The position numbers and the translations under genes are program-made. A stretch of DNA of 39,330 nt from Actinomycetota bacterium (GTDB lineage: Bacteria > Actinomycetota > Actinomycetes > S36-B12). Shown in pieces: positions 1-8,130 of this stretch. The stretch covers positions 1-39,330 of the forward strand of contig JAUXRN010000049.1 of NCBI GenBank assembly GCA_030681835.1, written 5' to 3'. Numbering within the stretch: the stretch's first letter is position 1; the number at the start of each line of letters is the position of its first letter. The notes under the pieces were generated by a model. It was not told the origin of the DNA. It made no database searches and worked only from the letters and a program-made list of their open reading frames with translations.

Positions 1-2
1 TC

Positions 3-1445
3 GACTACGCCCTGTTCATCCTGAACCGGTTCCACCAGGGCGTCCAGCAGGGCCTGGCCCCGAAGGAAGCCGTCATCGCCTCGACCGGCACGGCGGGCAA
101 GGCGGTGGCCTTCGCCGGCACGACCGTGATGGTGGCGTTGCTGGGCATGTTCGTGCTGCGCATCACCTTCTTCAACGGCCTGGCGGTGGCCGCGGCCGCC
201 GCCGTGCTGATGGTCATGCTCTCCGCCCTGTGGATGCTCCCGGCGCTGCTCTCCCTGCTGGGTGCCCGCGCGCTGTCCCTGCGGATGCCCTGGGCCCGCC
301 ACCCGAGATACGTCGAACCCGAAGCGTCGAAGTGGGCCAAGTACGGGGCGCTGATCCAGAAGATGCCGGCCATACCGGCCGCCTTGTCCTTGGTGTTGAT
401 CGGCTTCCTGGCCGCACCGGCCCTCTCGATGCAGATGGGCTTCCCCGACGACTCGTCGGAGGCTCCCGGCACGCCCCTCCGCGTTGGCTTCGACCTGCTG
501 GCCGCGGGCTTCGGCCCCGGCGTCAACGGCCCGTTCTTCGTGGCCGTCGAGACGACCAAGGCGGACGACTACTCCGCGCTGGGCGCGGTCGTGAAGGCGC
601 TCGAGGCCACCCCAGGAGTGGCCTCGACGATCCCGTCGTCGGGGATGCTGCCTTTGATGGAGGCGGGCAAGCAGGGCTTCGGGGCCGACGGCATGATCAC
701 GTCGGTCATCGTGCGGCCGTCGACCGCACCCTCCGACGAAGGCACGGCGGACCTGCTGGACCGCATCCGATCCACCACCGCAGAGCAGATCGCGGCCGAT
801 TCCGGCGCGACGATCTATGTAGGCGGCACCCAAGCGGTATCCGAGGACTTCACGACGGTACTCGTGGGCGCGCTGCCGTTGTTCCTTCTGCTGGTCGTAG
901 GCCTGGGATTCCTGGCCCTCATGCTGTTGTTCCACTCCCTGCTCATCCCCTTGACGGCGGCGGTGACCTCTCTGCTGTCCTTCGCTGCGGCCCTGGGCAT
1001 CACGGTCGCCGTGTTCCAGTGGGGCATCGCCGACTCGGTCCTCGGTGTCGGCGGGACAGGCCCGATCCTGCCGTTCCTGCCGATCATGGTCTTCGCGATC
1101 CTGTTCGGCCTGTCGATGGACTACCAGGTGTTCCTGGTCACCCGGATGCGCGAGGAATGGCAGGTGCGTGGCAACAACCGCGATGCCGTGCGCCTGGGGT
1201 TGGCCGGCTCTGGCCGGGTCGTTGTCATCGCGGCCACGATCATGACCAGCGTGTTCCTGTCATTCGTGCCGACGCCGGTCGACACGATCAAGGTCTTTGG
1301 CGTGGCCCTGGCATCAGCGGTCATCATCGATGCCTTCGTGGTCCGGCTGGTGCTGGTGCCTTCACTCATGAGCCTCTTCGGCAAGGCCAATTGGTGGCTG
1401 CCTCGCTGGCTCGACAAGATCCTGCCGACCATCAAGCTGGAGTAG
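3..1445 (+). CDS. MMPL/RND-family transporter, C-terminal part (5' cut by window edge)
   Basis: The reading frame is open from the first bases and ends with TAG, so the N-terminus lies outside the window; 480 residues are visible. The fragment opens with DYALFILNRF, the Asp-Tyr proton-relay motif of transmembrane segment 4 in MMPL proteins. The matching second motif, MDYQVFLVTRMREEW, falls near residue 373 (TM10). Between them lie a periplasmic-type domain (about residues 140-280) and hydrophobic helices. MMPL proteins use the proton gradient to export lipids or other hydrophobic compounds across the inner membrane. The gene converges on the TetR/desaturase operon with only 10 nt between stops. 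That neighbourhood fits a lipid export or envelope role, but the substrate is inferred, not seen. Confidence 0.93.
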   Translation, partial: DYALFILNRFHQGVQQGLAPKEAVIASTGTAGKAVAFAGTTVMVALLGMFVLRITFFNGLAVAAAAAVLMVMLSALWMLPALLSLLGARALSLRMPWARHPRYVEPEASKWAKYGALIQKMPAIPAALSLVLIGFLAAPALSMQMGFPDDSSEAPGTPLRVGFDLLAAGFGPGVNGPFFVAVETTKADDYSALGAVVKALEATPGVASTIPSSGMLPLMEAGKQGFGADGMITSVIVRPSTAPSDEGTADLLDRIRSTTAEQIAADSGATIYVGGTQAVSEDFTTVLVGALPLFLLLVVGLGFLALMLLFHSLLIPLTAAVTSLLSFAAALGITVAVFQWGIADSVLGVGGTGPILPFLPIMVFAILFGLSMDYQVFLVTRMREEWQVRGNNRDAVRLGLAGSGRVVVIAATIMTSVFLSFVPTPVDTIKVFGVALASAVIIDAFVVRLVLVPSLMSLFGKANWWLPRWLDKILPTIKLE

Positions 1446-1455
1446 GAGTACCGGG

Positions 1456-2202
1456 TCAACTGTCCTTGATGACCAGGCGCGGCTTGGCCTCCATGTTCTC
1501 CAGGCCGTTCCAGGCGAGATTGACCAGGTGGGAGACGACCTCGTCCTTCCTGGGCTTGCGGACGTCCAGCCACCACTGGCCGGTCTGGGCGACCATGCCC
1601 ACGAGCATCTGCGCGTAGAGGGGGGCCCACTTGGGGTTGAGCTTGTGCGCCCGGAACTGCGCCTCGAGCAGGTCGGTGACCTTCGCGGCCACGTCGACGA
1701 TGACCGTCGCAAAGGTCCCGGTGAAGCCCACGCCGCCCGCGTCGGGATCGCGCACGACAGGGGTGTCGCGCACGAGGATCCGGAAGCCGTCGGGGTACCG
1801 CTCGATGTAGTCGAACAAGGCCATGCCGGCGCGCTCGAGCAGGATGCGAGCGGAGGTGTCGTCATCGGTTGAGCCGAGTGCCTTGATCATCGAGTCGAGC
1901 AGGTAGGACATCTCACGGTCGACGACCACCGCGTACAGGCCTTCCTTGCCACCGAAGTGCTCGTAGACAACGGGCTTGGAGACGTTGGCCTTTGCGGCGA
2001 TCTCCTCCACGCTGACGACCTCGAAGCCCTTCTCTGCGAAGAGCTTGCGACCGACGTCGAGCAGTTGCAGGCGACGCTCCTGCCCGCTCATGCGAACCCG
2101 CTCGCGTGGATGCGCATCCGCGCGGGCAGTGCGGGCAACTAACGGAGTCACGTTCGTCAGGGCATCGGTCTCGACGCCGTCGTCGACGGGATCGGGGGTC
2201 AT
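1456..2202 (-). CDS. TetR-family transcriptional regulator
   Basis: This 248-residue protein carries a TetR N-terminal helix-turn-helix (about residues 63-86, EEIAAKANVSKPVVYEHFGG) followed by an all-helical ligand-binding region. Its ATG overlaps the desaturase stop in an ATGA arrangement, so the two are translationally coupled. A second ATG at 2091 (MSGQERRLQL) would give 211 residues, nearer the usual TetR length; neither start has a clear ribosome site. The first 37 residues contain one TTA leucine codon. Co-transcription with an acyl-CoA desaturase and the palindrome in the shared promoter suggest an autorepressed fatty-acid-responsive regulator, analogous to Pseudomonas DesT. Ligand and operator binding are inferred. 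Confidence 0.93.
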   Translation of the reverse strand: MTPDPVDDGVETDALTNVTPLVARTARADAHPRERVRMSGQERRLQLLDVGRKLFAEKGFEVVSVEEIAAKANVSKPVVYEHFGGKEGLYAVVVDREMSYLLDSMIKALGSTDDDTSARILLERAGMALFDYIERYPDGFRILVRDTPVVRDPDAGGVGFTGTFATVIVDVAAKVTDLLEAQFRAHKLNPKWAPLYAQMLVGMVAQTGQWWLDVRKPRKDEVVSHLVNLAWNGLENMEAKPRLVIKDS

Positions 2203-3194
2203 GCCGACGCCCCGACGCTCACCGCCGCCTGGTCGAGCCCCCGCACCCGCGCCCGCATCGCCGGGTCCTTGAGCTTCGCTGCGATGCGCTCGGGCTTGGG
2301 CCAGCGCACGTCATGGGCCAGCCGGAGCTTTTCCAGCGCTCGGATGATGCCTGCGCTCACGTCGATCTGCCCGCGCAGTACCCCGTGCCGGGCGGAGGTC
2401 TGGTCGACGTGGTGAAGGTTGTGCCAGGACTCGCCCATCGACGGGATGGCCAGCCATGCCACGTTGCTGGAAAGGTCCCGGGACTCGAACGGCCGCTTGC
2501 CGAACACGTGGCAGATGGAGTTGATGGACCAGGTGACGTGGTGGACGAGTGCGATGCGCACGAGGCCAGCCCAGAAGAAGGCCGTGAGCGCCCCCATCCA
2601 CGACCAGGTGACGAGGCCGCCCACCAGCGCGGGAAGCAGCAGCGTGGCCACGACGACGGCGGGGAAGTAGCGGGAGAGCGCGCGCAGGTCCTTGTCCGCC
2701 GCGATGTCGGGGGCGTACTTGGCGATCGAGGTGTTCTCGGAGTCGAAGAACCAGCCCACGTGCGCGTAGTACAGGCCCTTGGCCACCTGCCGGCGCGAGG
2801 TGCCGAAGCGCCACGGCGAGTGCGGATCGCCGACCTCGTCCGAGAACTTGTGGTGCTTGCGGTGGTCCGCGACCCACTGGTCCAGTGAGCCCTCGAGCGC
2901 CAGCGAGCCCATGAGGGCCAGCGCGATCTTGACCGGGCGGCCCGCCTTGAACGAGCCGTGGGTGAAGAAGCGGTGGTAGCCGACCGTGATGCCCAGGGCG
3001 GTGATGACCCACATGACGAACACGAGGGCCACGTCGACCCATGACAGCCAGCCTCCCCACGCGACCGGGATCGCCGCGACCACTGCCAGCAGCGGCACCA
3101 CGACGAAGTAGGCGATGGTGATCCGCATGCCGAGGCCATTGAGCTGTACGGGCTCGGTGGCTTCGGCGGTCTGGCTCGGGGTGGACAGGGTCAT
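2199..3194 (-). CDS. Membrane fatty-acid (acyl-CoA delta-9 type) desaturase
   Basis: The 331-residue product has the three histidine boxes that hold the di-iron centre of membrane desaturases: HRFFTH (74-79), HRKHH (111-115) and HNLHH (258-262). Hydrophobic segments near 27-70 and 178-222 should span the membrane. Family members, such as mycobacterial DesA3, insert a cis double bond into stearoyl-CoA with electrons from a separate reductase. No reductase gene is adjacent. The start at 3194 is chosen because GAGGAG lies just upstream and the reading matches family N-termini; the frame stays open further upstream but would cross the promoter. The gene leads an operon with the TetR gene. Confidence 0.94.
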   Translation of the reverse strand: MTLSTPSQTAEATEPVQLNGLGMRITIAYFVVVPLLAVVAAIPVAWGGWLSWVDVALVFVMWVITALGITVGYHRFFTHGSFKAGRPVKIALALMGSLALEGSLDQWVADHRKHHKFSDEVGDPHSPWRFGTSRRQVAKGLYYAHVGWFFDSENTSIAKYAPDIAADKDLRALSRYFPAVVVATLLLPALVGGLVTWSWMGALTAFFWAGLVRIALVHHVTWSINSICHVFGKRPFESRDLSSNVAWLAIPSMGESWHNLHHVDQTSARHGVLRGQIDVSAGIIRALEKLRLAHDVRWPKPERIAAKLKDPAMRARVRGLDQAAVSVGASA

Positions 3195-3223
3195 CGGGCT
3201 CCTCGATCGGGCGGAAAGAACGC

Positions 3224-3258
3224 TACCTACGCTTCCGTAAGTTACGGCACCGTAGGTA
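3224..3258. promoter_or_regulatory. 35-bp palindromic operator in the desaturase promoter
   Basis: Outer arms TACCTACG (3224-3231) and CGTAGGTA (3251-3258) and inner arms CCGTAA (3235-3240) and TTACGG (3242-3247) are all centred on base 3241. Fifteen of 17 possible pairs match. Size and symmetry suit a TetR dimer or dimer pair, and the neighbouring TetR gene is the obvious candidate. Binding is inferred. Confidence 0.8.
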
Positions 3259-3268
3259 CGGACGTCAA
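3239..3268 (-). promoter_or_regulatory. Desaturase-tetR promoter (-35 TTGACG, -10 TAACTT)
   Basis: Read on the minus strand, TTGACG (3268-3263) is followed 18 nt later by TAACTT (3244-3239). The -10 box sits at the centre of the 35-bp palindrome, so a bound repressor would block RNA polymerase. The predicted transcript leader is about 35-40 nt and carries the GAGGAG ribosome site. Confidence 0.6.
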
Positions 3269-3316
3269 GCACGCAGGTCCCGACCCGGGGTGCCCGTCTA
3301 GGGTTGGCGTGCACGT

Positions 3317-3387
3317 TCCCGGGTCGTCTAATGGCAGGACAGCGGACTTTGAATCCGTGAACAGAGGTTCGACTCCTCTCCCGGGAG
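3317..3387 (+). tRNA. tRNA-Gln (anticodon TTG)
   Basis: A cloverleaf can be drawn. The acceptor stem pairs TCCCGGG (3317-3323) with CCCGGGA (3380-3386). The D stem is GTC/GAC. The anticodon stem GCGGA/TCCGT encloses loop CTTTGAA with anticodon TTG. The T stem AGAGG/CCTCT encloses TTCGACT. The discriminator is G, typical of tRNA-Gln. The 3' CCA is not encoded (CCT follows). A possible -10 box, TAGGGT, lies at 3299-3304. Confidence 0.95.
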
Positions 3388-3502
3388 CCTTCGTGCCCGA
3401 CGCGGCATCGCCCGGCAACGCACGCGGACCGCCCGGTAGGGTGAGCACGCCTTCCCCGGCCGTCGCGAGGCGACACCTCGCCCGACCCGCTGAGGACCAG
3501 AT

Positions 3503-4990
3503 GTGACCAGCACGCGCCCGTCCGTCGTGGTGATCCTCGCCGCCGGTGAGGGAACGCGGATGAAGTCGGCGACCCCGAAGGTCCTGCACGCCGTCGCCGG
3601 CCGCTCGTTGCTCGGCCACGTCATCGAGGCCGCCAGCACCATCGAGCCCGAGCACCTCGTCGTCGTCGTGGGCCATGGCCGCGAGCAGGTCATCGCGCAC
3701 GTCGAGGAGATCGCTCCCTGGGCCTTGACGGTCGTGCAGGACCAGCAGCACGGCACCGGGCATGCCGTGCGGGTGGCCCTTGACGACCTGGCCACGCGCG
3801 GCATTGCCCTCGGCCAGGGCCCCGTCGTCATCCTCACGGGCGACACCCCCCTGCTGACCGGCCACACCCTCGTCGGGCTGCTGGTCGACCATTCCGGCAC
3901 CCAGGCGTCGGCGACCGTGCTTACCGCGCGCCTGGCCGATCCATCCGGCTACGGCCGGATCGTGCGCGATGCAACGGGCACCGTCGTTGCCATCGTCGAG
4001 CAGAAGGACGCCACCGACGAGCAGCAACGGATCGACGAGATCAACTCCGGCATGTACGCGTTCGGCGCCGACCGCCTCGCGGCGGGTCTGGCCCGCCTGA
4101 CCACCGACAATGCCCAGGGCGAGCAGTACCTCACCGATGTCATCGGGTTGCTGCGCGGCGATGGCGACATCGTGTCGGCCTCGGTGTGCCCTGATCCAGA
4201 CGAGATCCTCGGCGTCAATGACCGGGTCCAGCTGGCCGAGGCGGCCTCGATCCTGCGCGACCGGATCAATGACCGCTGGATGCGGGCCGGGGTGTCGATG
4301 CTCGATCCGGCCTCGGTATGGCTCGACGTCGATGTCGAGCTGCAGCCCGACGTCGTGATCCGGCCGAACGTCACCCTCCGGGGGCCGACGTCCGTGGCGT
4401 CCGGTGCCGTGCTGGGCCCGGGCACCACCCTCGCCGCGTGCGAGGTCGGCCCGGGTGCCGAGGTCATCCATACCTGGGCCGAGCTGGCGGTCATCGGAGA
4501 GGGCGCCCACGTCGGGCCGTTCACCTACTTGCGACCGGGCACGATCCTTGGCCGGGGCACCAAGGCGGGCGCCTACGTCGAGATCAAGAACTCCACGATC
4601 GGTGACGGCTCGAAGGTCCCGCACCTGTCCTACGTGGGCGATGCCGAGGTCGGTGAGGGCTCGAACATCGGGGCCGCGACCGTCTTCGTCAACTACGACG
4701 GCGTGGCCAAGCACCGGACCGTCGTCGGCGACCACGTGCGCATCGGGAGCGACTCGATGCTGGTGGCCCCGGTGACCATCGGTGACGGTGCGTACACCGC
4801 AGCCGGGTCGGTGATCACCGACGATGTCCCGCCCGGTGCCATGGCGGTCGGCCGCGCGAAGCAGCGCAATGTCGCGGGCTGGGTCGAGCGCAAGCGACCG
4901 GGTACCGCATCGGCCGAGGCGGCCGGCCGCGCCAACGACGTCCAGGCATCAACCGAGCACGAATCAACCTCGCCCGATCCAACTACGTAG
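3503..4990 (+). CDS. glmU: Bifunctional GlmU: GlcN-1-P acetyltransferase / GlcNAc-1-P uridylyltransferase
   Basis: GlmU makes UDP-GlcNAc, the cytoplasmic precursor of peptidoglycan, from glucosamine-1-phosphate, acetyl-CoA and UTP. The N-terminal uridylyltransferase shows [11 protein letters not shown] near residue 11, [14 protein letters not shown] and NSGMY. From about residue 270 the hexapeptide-repeat left-handed beta-helix carries the acetyltransferase, with [23 protein letters not shown] and VNYDG. Its [11 protein letters not shown] variant resembles actinobacterial rather than enteric GlmU. Length (495) is normal, with an actinobacterial C-terminal tail. The GTG start at 3503 is preceded by GAGGACC; an overlapping ATG at 3501 is out of frame. 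prs follows after 8 nt. Confidence 0.97.
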   Translation: MTSTRPSVVVILAAGEGTRMKSATPKVLHAVAGRSLLGHVIEAASTIEPEHLVVVVGHGREQVIAHVEEIAPWALTVVQDQQHGTGHAVRVALDDLATRGIALGQGPVVILTGDTPLLTGHTLVGLLVDHSGTQASATVLTARLADPSGYGRIVRDATGTVVAIVEQKDATDEQQRIDEINSGMYAFGADRLAAGLARLTTDNAQGEQYLTDVIGLLRGDGDIVSASVCPDPDEILGVNDRVQLAEAASILRDRINDRWMRAGVSMLDPASVWLDVDVELQPDVVIRPNVTLRGPTSVASGAVLGPGTTLAACEVGPGAEVIHTWAELAVIGEGAHVGPFTYLRPGTILGRGTKAGAYVEIKNSTIGDGSKVPHLSYVGDAEVGEGSNIGAATVFVNYDGVAKHRTVVGDHVRIGSDSMLVAPVTIGDGAYTAAGSVITDDVPPGAMAVGRAKQRNVAGWVERKRPGTASAEAAGRANDVQASTEHESTSPDPTT

Positions 4991-4998
4991 GAGCCTCG

Positions 4999-6000
4999 TT
5001 GTCCCAGCTCACGGTCCCCACCCAGAAGCGGCTCGTCGTGCTCGCAGGGCGCTCCTACCCAGCACTCGCAGAAGAGGTGGCGGCCAACCTCGGAGTCACC
5101 CTGTCGCCCACGACTGCCTACGACTTCGCGAACGGCGAGATCTTCATCCGGTTCCAGGAGTCCGTCCGGGGCTGCGACGCCTTCGTGCTGCAGAGCCACA
5201 CCACCCCCATCAACACCTGGATCATGGAGCAACTGATCATGGTCGACGCGCTGAAGCGCGCCTCTGCAAAGCGCATCACGGTAGTCATGCCGTTCTACGG
5301 GTACGCCCGCCAGGACAAGAAGCACAGGGGCCGGGAGCCGATCTCGGCCCGGCTCATGGCCGACCTCTTCAAGACCGCGGGCGCCGATCGGCTCATGACG
5401 GTCGACCTGCACACCTCGCAGATCCAGGGCTTCTTCGACGGGCCGGTCGATCACCTGTTCGCCATGCCCTTGCTGGCCCGGCACGTGTCGTCCCGAGTGG
5501 CCCTCGATCGCATCACCGTCGTATCCCCCGACGCTGGCCGGGTCCGCGTCGCCGAGCGGTGGACCGACGTCCTGGGCGCCCCGCTGGCGATCATCCACAA
5601 GCGCCGCGATCCCGACGTGCCCAACCAGGTCCGGGTCTTCGAGGTCGTCGGCGACGTGCGGGATCGGGTGTGCGTCCTCGTCGACGACATGATCGACACC
5701 GGCGGCACGATCGTGAAGGCGGCGGAGACACTGTTCGAGAACGGCGCCGCAGACGTGATCGTGGCCGCCACCCACGGCATCCTCAGCGAGCCGGCGAAGG
5801 AGCGCCTCGAGGCGTCGGACATCTCCGAGGTCATCGTCACGAACACCCTCCCGATCTCGCAGGAGCGTCAGTTCGAGAAGCTGACGATCCTGTCGATTGC
5901 CCCGATCCTGGCCAAGGCCATCACGGAGGTGTTCACCGAGGGCTCGGTGACCTCGATGTTCGAGGAGCCGATGACCGCTCCCGAGGCGTCCTCCCACTGA
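4999..6000 (+). CDS. prs: Ribose-phosphate pyrophosphokinase (PRPP synthetase)
   Basis: It converts ribose-5-phosphate and ATP to PRPP, used for nucleotides, histidine and tryptophan, and in Actinobacteria also for arabinan precursors. The 333-residue product shows the class I signatures: FANGEIFIRFQESVRG, YARQDKKHRGREPISARL, DLHTSQIQGFF and the PRPP-binding loop VLVDDMIDTGGT. The start is a TTG whose ribosome site (TAGGAG) overlaps the glmU stop codon, so expression should be coupled to glmU. This glmU-prs pairing is standard in Actinobacteria. Confidence 0.97.
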   Translation: MSQLTVPTQKRLVVLAGRSYPALAEEVAANLGVTLSPTTAYDFANGEIFIRFQESVRGCDAFVLQSHTTPINTWIMEQLIMVDALKRASAKRITVVMPFYGYARQDKKHRGREPISARLMADLFKTAGADRLMTVDLHTSQIQGFFDGPVDHLFAMPLLARHVSSRVALDRITVVSPDAGRVRVAERWTDVLGAPLAIIHKRRDPDVPNQVRVFEVVGDVRDRVCVLVDDMIDTGGTIVKAAETLFENGAADVIVAATHGILSEPAKERLEASDISEVIVTNTLPISQERQFEKLTILSIAPILAKAITEVFTEGSVTSMFEEPMTAPEASSH

Positions 6001-6022
6001 CGGGAGGGCTCCCGCGAACGGG

Positions 6023-6028
6023 TACACT
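6023..6028 (+). promoter_or_regulatory. Possible -10 box for rplY
   Basis: TACACT lies in the 139-nt gap between prs and rplY and would start a transcript near 6035, giving a leader of about 105 nt. No convincing -35 box is visible, so this is tentative. Confidence 0.35.
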
Positions 6029-6139
6029 TCCCTCATCCTCGGCGAGGGTGCCGGCCCCCAGGGTTCGGCCACCGTGATCGACGTGGTCGGCGCCACCCGG
6101 CGTTGCCGAGGCGACCGACGATGATCGAGGAGTACTGAC

Positions 6140-6700
6140 GTGACCACCGTTGCACTGTCCGCCGTCGCCCGTTCCGACTTCGGCAAGGGGGCTGCCCGCC
6201 GGATCCGGCGCGACGGCCACATCCCCGCCGTGATCTACGGCTCGGGCACCGAACTGGTCCACGTGGCACTGCCTGCCCATGACCTCGACCTGGCCCTGCG
6301 CAAGCCGCGTGTCGTGCTGTCCGTGGAGTTCGACGGCTCGTCCGTTCTCGTCAAGCCGCGCGACGTCCAGCGCGACCCGGTCAAGCGATCCCTCGAGCAC
6401 ATCGACCTCGTGATCATCACCCAGGCCGAAGCCGTGGAGCGCGGCGAGATGGCAGACGCCATCAAGGCCGCCACGGCGGCCGCCGAGGAAGCCGGCATGG
6501 ATGCCGCCTCCGCGGTGCAGGCACTCGAAGAAGCCGTCGCAGCGGGCGAGGATCCGATGGCCGCCGCGCAGCACGCCGTCGCCGACGCCGAGCACAAGGC
6601 CGAGGAGTACTCCGAGGCGAATGCCCATGAGGCCGAGGTCGAGGCCGCCGAGGCTGCGGCCAACGCCCCCGAGCTCATGGACATCCCTGCGGCGGAGTAA
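6140..6700 (+). CDS. rplY: 50S ribosomal protein L25 (CTC/TL5 form)
   Basis: The protein binds 5S rRNA in the large ribosomal subunit. The N-terminal domain contains RRDGHIPAVIYG and the second beta domain (about residues 95-185) is the CTC/TL5 extension. The long form (186 residues) is usual outside enterobacteria. The C-terminal third is very rich in Ala and Glu and is probably flexible. GTG at 6140 follows GAGGAG. pth begins only three bases after the stop, in the same frame, and the two are expected to be co-transcribed. Confidence 0.95.
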   Translation: MTTVALSAVARSDFGKGAARRIRRDGHIPAVIYGSGTELVHVALPAHDLDLALRKPRVVLSVEFDGSSVLVKPRDVQRDPVKRSLEHIDLVIITQAEAVERGEMADAIKAATAAAEEAGMDAASAVQALEEAVAAGEDPMAAAQHAVADAEHKAEEYSEANAHEAEVEAAEAAANAPELMDIPAAE

Positions 6701-6703
6701 CCG

Positions 6704-7291
6704 ATCAGCGCGCCCTGGCTGGTCGTTGGCCTCGGCAATCCGGGTCCGGAGTACGCAGCAACGCGGCACAACGTCGGCTTCCTCGTCGTCGACGCGCTCG
6801 CCGAGGCGCACCGGATCCGGCTGGCCCGGCACAAGCGGGCGCATGCCCAGGCCGGGGAGGGGCGATTCGTCATCCCGGGGCCGCATGTCGTGCTGGCCGA
6901 GCCAATGTCATTCATGAACGAGTCGGGCGGTCCCGTGAAGGCCCTGATGGCCTTCTACGACGTTGCCCCCGCGCAGCTCATCGTGGTGCACGACGAGCTG
7001 GACATCCCCTTCGGTGCCATCCGGGCCAAGCTCGGCGGAGGCGACAACGGGCACAACGGCTTGCGCAGCCTTCGCCGGTCGCTCGGCACCGGTGACTTCT
7101 ACCGGATCCGGGTGGGAATCGGCCGGCCCCCCGGCCGGCAGGACCCGGCGGCCTTTGTGCTCAAGGGTTTCGGCTCCACCGAGCGTTCGGAGGTGCCGGC
7201 CATCGTCGACCGCGGCGCAGATGCCGTCGCCATGCTCGTCTCGGATGGGCTTGAATCGACGCAGAACAGGTTCCACGCCGACCCGGCGTGA
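6704..7291 (+). CDS. pth: Peptidyl-tRNA hydrolase, probably initiated at AUC
   Basis: Pth frees tRNA from prematurely released peptidyl-tRNA. The conserved N-terminus [20 protein letters not shown] is encoded from 6716, and catalytic residues are visible: His of RHNVGF, Asp of [11 protein letters not shown] and Asn of FMNESGG. Between the in-frame rplY stop (6698-6700) and that motif there is no ATG, GTG or TTG. The codons are CCG ATC AGC GCG CCC TGG CTG. ATC at 6704 is the best start: GCGGAG (6692-6697) sits six bases upstream and it yields 195 residues, a normal length. CTG at 6719 would cut into the first beta-strand; ATG at 6890 would remove the catalytic His. Confidence 0.9.
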   Translation: MSAPWLVVGLGNPGPEYAATRHNVGFLVVDALAEAHRIRLARHKRAHAQAGEGRFVIPGPHVVLAEPMSFMNESGGPVKALMAFYDVAPAQLIVVHDELDIPFGAIRAKLGGGDNGHNGLRSLRRSLGTGDFYRIRVGIGRPPGRQDPAAFVLKGFGSTERSEVPAIVDRGADAVAMLVSDGLESTQNRFHADPA

Positions 7292-7305
7292 GCCTCCCGC
7301 CAGCC

Positions 7306-7312
7306 AGGAAGG
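7306..7312 (+). promoter_or_regulatory. Ribosome-binding site deciding the cysQ start
   Basis: AGGAAGG ends five bases before ATG 7318. It favours this start over the upstream in-frame GTG at 7288, which overlaps the pth stop. Confidence 0.65.
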
Positions 7313-7317
7313 CGCGC

Positions 7318-8130
7318 ATGCCCGCCAGATCAGATGCCGAGCTCTCCCGCGACGTTGCCCGGTTGGCGGGTGCCCTGCTCCTCGACCTGCGGGCCGGCTT
7401 CGGCCCGATCGACGGCGCCGACGAGGCCAACGCCCTGCGCAAGCAAGCCGATCGTTCCGCCCATGAACTGATCATGGCGGAGCTGACGGCCGCCCGCCCG
7501 GGTGACGCGATCCTCAGCGAGGAAGGCAAGGACGACGATCGTCGGCTGTCTGCGGACCGGGTGTGGATCGTCGACCCGCTTGACGGGACGTGGGAGTACG
7601 GCCAGGGTCGCAACGACTTCGCTGTCCACATCGCCCTGTGGGAGCCGGGTACCGAGACGCTGTCGGCGGCGACCGTCGACCTGCCCGGCCAGGGCCTCAG
7701 CCGCACGGTGCTCGACACGCCCCCAGCGCCTGCGCCGCTGCCGCAGGACCGACCGCTGCGCATCGTCGCGTCGCGGAGCAGGCCACCGGCGAGCCTGCCG
7801 CTCACGGTGGCGCTGCTCTCCAGGCGACTCGCCGATGCAGGTATCACCGATCGCGGTGTCGAGGTCGTCGACGTGGGATCGGTCGGCGCCAAGGTCAACG
7901 AGCTCATCTGCGGGCGGGCCGAGGCCTATGTCCACGACACCGGCTTCTATGAGTGGGACGTCGCCGCGCCCTACGGCGTGGCCCAGTGCTACGGCTTCGT
8001 TCCGGCGCACCTCGACGGCAGTCAGGTGACCTTCAACCACATGCCTCCCTACGTCACTGACCTCGTGGTCAGCCACCCCGACCTGGTCGTGCACCTGCGT
8101 GCCGCCATTGCGGAGGCGCTCGCATCGTGA
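7318..8130 (+). CDS. cysQ: CysQ-type 3'-phosphoadenosine 5'-phosphate phosphatase (inositol monophosphatase family)
   Basis: CysQ removes the 3'-phosphate of PAP and PAPS and so drains sulfate-assimilation by-products. The metal-binding signatures of the IMPase family are present: SEEG (residues 67-70), WIVDPLDGT (83-91, D86 and D89) and YEWDVAAPYGVA (211-222, D214). SEEG, RVWIVDPLDGT and AVHIALW closely match my recollection of Mycobacterium tuberculosis CysQ (Rv2131c). ATG 7318 gives 270 residues and has a good ribosome site; GTG 7288 would give 280. The stop overlaps the mfd GTG by four bases. Inositol-phosphate hydrolysis is a possible second activity. Confidence 0.9.
   Translation: MPARSDAELSRDVARLAGALLLDLRAGFGPIDGADEANALRKQADRSAHELIMAELTAARPGDAILSEEGKDDDRRLSADRVWIVDPLDGTWEYGQGRNDFAVHIALWEPGTETLSAATVDLPGQGLSRTVLDTPPAPAPLPQDRPLRIVASRSRPPASLPLTVALLSRRLADAGITDRGVEVVDVGSVGAKVNELICGRAEAYVHDTGFYEWDVAAPYGVAQCYGFVPAHLDGSQVTFNHMPPYVTDLVVSHPDLVVHLRAAIAEALAS

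Noticed and set aside
230-1618. Plus-strand open frame overlapping the MMPL gene and the TetR 3' end
   Set aside because: The MMPL frame carries clear motifs; this one is Arg/Gly/Pro-rich and crosses two real genes.
6001-6014. CGGGAG/CTCCCG inverted repeat after prs as terminator
   Set aside because: Six-base arms with a two-base loop and no T-run; cannot fold well as drawn.
3242-6222. Minus-strand open frames opposite glmU, prs and rplY
   Set aside because: They mirror well-conserved genes and encode repetitive, low-complexity sequence; no family features.
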